A stretch of 15,848 nt of DNA from contig DDIR01000026.1 in NCBI GenBank assembly GCA_002338715.1, positions 44,081-59,928 on the forward strand. Reading direction: 5' to 3'. Made by a program: the position numbers and the translations under genes. Source of the stretch: Phycisphaerales bacterium UBA1845. Lineage in GTDB: Bacteria > Planctomycetota > Phycisphaerae > UBA1845. The notes under the pieces were generated by a model, which saw nothing but the letters and a program-made list of their open reading frames with translations, did not search any database and had not been told where the DNA came from. Shown piece after piece: positions 14,860-15,848 of this stretch (its first letter is position 1; the number at the start of each line of letters is the position of its first letter).

Positions 14860-14940
14860 CGTCACTCCCGCGCAGGCGGGAGTCCAGAATGGGGCGAGGG
14901 GAAGCGCAAGTCCTGGATTCCCGCCTGCGCGTGAATGACG
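14860..14940. repeat. dRS3-like inverted repeat pair
   Basis: Two 28-bp arms (14860-14887 and 14913-14940) are reverse complements with three mismatches and a 25-base spacer. Each arm contains a 20-bp core with the layout ATTCCC-N8-GGGAAT: ACTCCCGCGCAGGCGGGAGT on the left and a slightly decayed ATTCCCGCCTGCGCGTGAAT on the right. This core resembles the dRS3 element known from Neisseria and similar CGTCATTCCCGC...GCGGGAATCCAG repeats in many genomes. It lies 52 bases beyond the stop of the minus-strand gene at 14992 and may help end that transcript. Confidence 0.7.
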
Positions 14941-14991
14941 GCGGTGGGGGACTCCAAGAAATAGGTGACTATCTCACTCTTCCAGATTTCG

Positions 14992-15771
14992 CTATCCGAT
15001 CAGCGTCACGACATTGCACTCCTCAAGCCGCAAATCGTTCACAGCAAGGAATCGGTCAAGCATGTCGCAGGTCCATTTGTTCCAGTCTGTATCATCGTCA
15101 TCTCGAATGCGCTTGGACGGATCCGTAAACTCGATGCCGGAATCTCGAATTCGCCGAATCAATGCCAGTGCGCACTCTGTTTCGCTGGCTGTCCAACGAC
15201 CGGGCGAAAGGTCGGGCTCGTCCTCAGGTGAAACGGGAAAACCCGCAAAGCTGACGCCGGGATTCTCCGCTGGAGTTCGAGCATCGCAGTTCCAGCCGCG
15301 AAGTACTTTCTTAAACAGTCGGGCGATGGAATCGAATTCCGCCGCGCTCAACACCTGCTCTCCCGCGTTAAGCGCACTACCGACCCACCATCGGCGGTAG
15401 CAACTGGTGATTTCACGAATGAATTCAACGCCCTCGCAGTAGCTGAACGCCCTAAGGAGCCACGAGAAGTTGTAGATAGGCGCAGTATTGATGAATTGTC
15501 GCGCCGACTGTTGAAGATCAGGGCAAGATTCAAGCGTATTAACCCAGCCGGAATCCTTGGGGCCAATGAATCCCTTGTCAGGGGCGGCAATGTAGCAGTA
15601 ATGCCGTCGCTCCAGGTTGGCATTGTAAAAAGTGAATCGAAGGATGTTTTCACTCGAATCTGTGAGAACTCCCTTGTCGGCATACAGGTGCAGCAGGTCA
15701 AACAGACTCTTTTCAAGGAATCCATCGAACCGAGGAACGTCTATTGCGTAGGCCTGAATTCGTATGCCCAT
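14992..15771 (-). CDS. Soluble protein of unknown function
   Basis: The protein is 259 residues from the ATG at 15771 (start MGIRIQAYAIDVPRFDGF). An upstream in-frame ATG at 15843 would add 24 residues (MAFVTVQILLGSNAALAS...), but the shorter start looks more natural; upstream of it there is only a weak GGA. There is no transmembrane segment. The N-terminus predicts strand-helix-helix, residues 110-160 are helical with a CYRRWW patch, and residues 170-195 form a Pro/Asp-rich linker before a C-terminal helical part (DDDDTDWNKWTCDMLDRFL). Proteins beginning MxxxIxAYxIDVxxxxxF occur as a DUF family in actinobacteria and planctomycetes, possibly DUF7691, but I cannot verify this. It is isolated from the sigma-factor operon by the repeats at 14800-14940. 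Confidence 0.65.
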   Translation of the reverse strand: MGIRIQAYAIDVPRFDGFLEKSLFDLLHLYADKGVLTDSSENILRFTFYNANLERRHYCYIAAPDKGFIGPKDSGWVNTLESCPDLQQSARQFINTAPIYNFSWLLRAFSYCEGVEFIREITSCYRRWWVGSALNAGEQVLSAAEFDSIARLFKKVLRGWNCDARTPAENPGVSFAGFPVSPEDEPDLSPGRWTASETECALALIRRIRDSGIEFTDPSKRIRDDDDTDWNKWTCDMLDRFLAVNDLRLEECNVVTLIG

Positions 15772-15848
15772 AGAGCAATCCAAACTGTTACTTGCAAGCG
15801 CCGCATTCGAACCAAGTAGAATCTGAACAGTCACGAACGCCATTAAGT

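Noticed and set aside
13572..15128. 518-codon open frame on the plus strand
   Set aside because: It runs antisense through the sigma factor gene and continues through hairpins, a terminator and the dRS3-like repeat. Its composition is not protein-like, and a real gene would not cross these elements.
1..15848. CRISPR arrays, insertion sequences, rRNA or tRNA genes
   Set aside because: No spaced direct-repeat array, transposase or structural RNA gene was seen. The only repeats are the palindromic pairs at 8467-8537 and 14860-14940.

Overview
Organism. The coding style points to a member of the Planctomycetota, probably of the Phycisphaerae type. The markers are: a large secreted protein with dockerin-like Asp-rich repeats; a polytopic membrane protein carrying paired CPxCG zinc ribbons of the kind common in this phylum; a Ser/Thr kinase fused to an HC2-type zinc finger and an FGE-like domain; and an ECF sigma factor linked to that kinase. 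This assignment is inference from family content. No rRNA or other phylogenetic marker is present.

Layout. 1-2358 (+) is the 3' part of a large Asp/Cys-rich surface protein, closed by a good intrinsic terminator. 2655-4140 (+) holds two tandem, paralogous five-helix membrane proteins. 4227-6601 (+) is a two-gene translationally coupled pair: a zinc-ribbon membrane protein and a single-pass protein of unknown function. It converges with, and overlaps by four bases, scoA (6598-7302, -), subunit A of a 3-oxoacid CoA-transferase with no scoB beside it. 7586-8431 (+) is a lipoprotein with an 18-residue-period HNG repeat (DUF4097-like beta-solenoid). A nested palindromic, REP-like element (8467-8537) lies between it and the next convergent gene.

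8562-14417 (-) reads as one regulatory block, in transcription order: ECF sigma factor, degenerate STAS-like protein, HC2 finger/kinase/HEAT-like/FGE-like transmembrane protein, lipoprotein with a carboxypeptidase-regulatory-like domain, and metzincin-type zinc protease lipoprotein. The last three genes overlap (11 nt, then a TGATG stop-start), so they are almost certainly co-translated. The arrangement suggests an envelope-to-transcription signalling cassette: the kinase spans the membrane, its finger or the STAS-like protein could hold or release the sigma factor, and the two lipoproteins would act at the cell surface. That working model is inference.

14418-14991 contains no credible protein gene. 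It carries a probable promoter for the sigma factor, a run of five consecutive hairpins ending in a very strong plus-strand intrinsic terminator (a candidate structured RNA with no known gene upstream), and a dRS3-like inverted repeat. 14992-15771 (-) is an unrecognised soluble protein.

The most promising items for new biology are the orphan hairpin array with terminator and the sigma/STAS/kinase/lipoprotein/protease operon.
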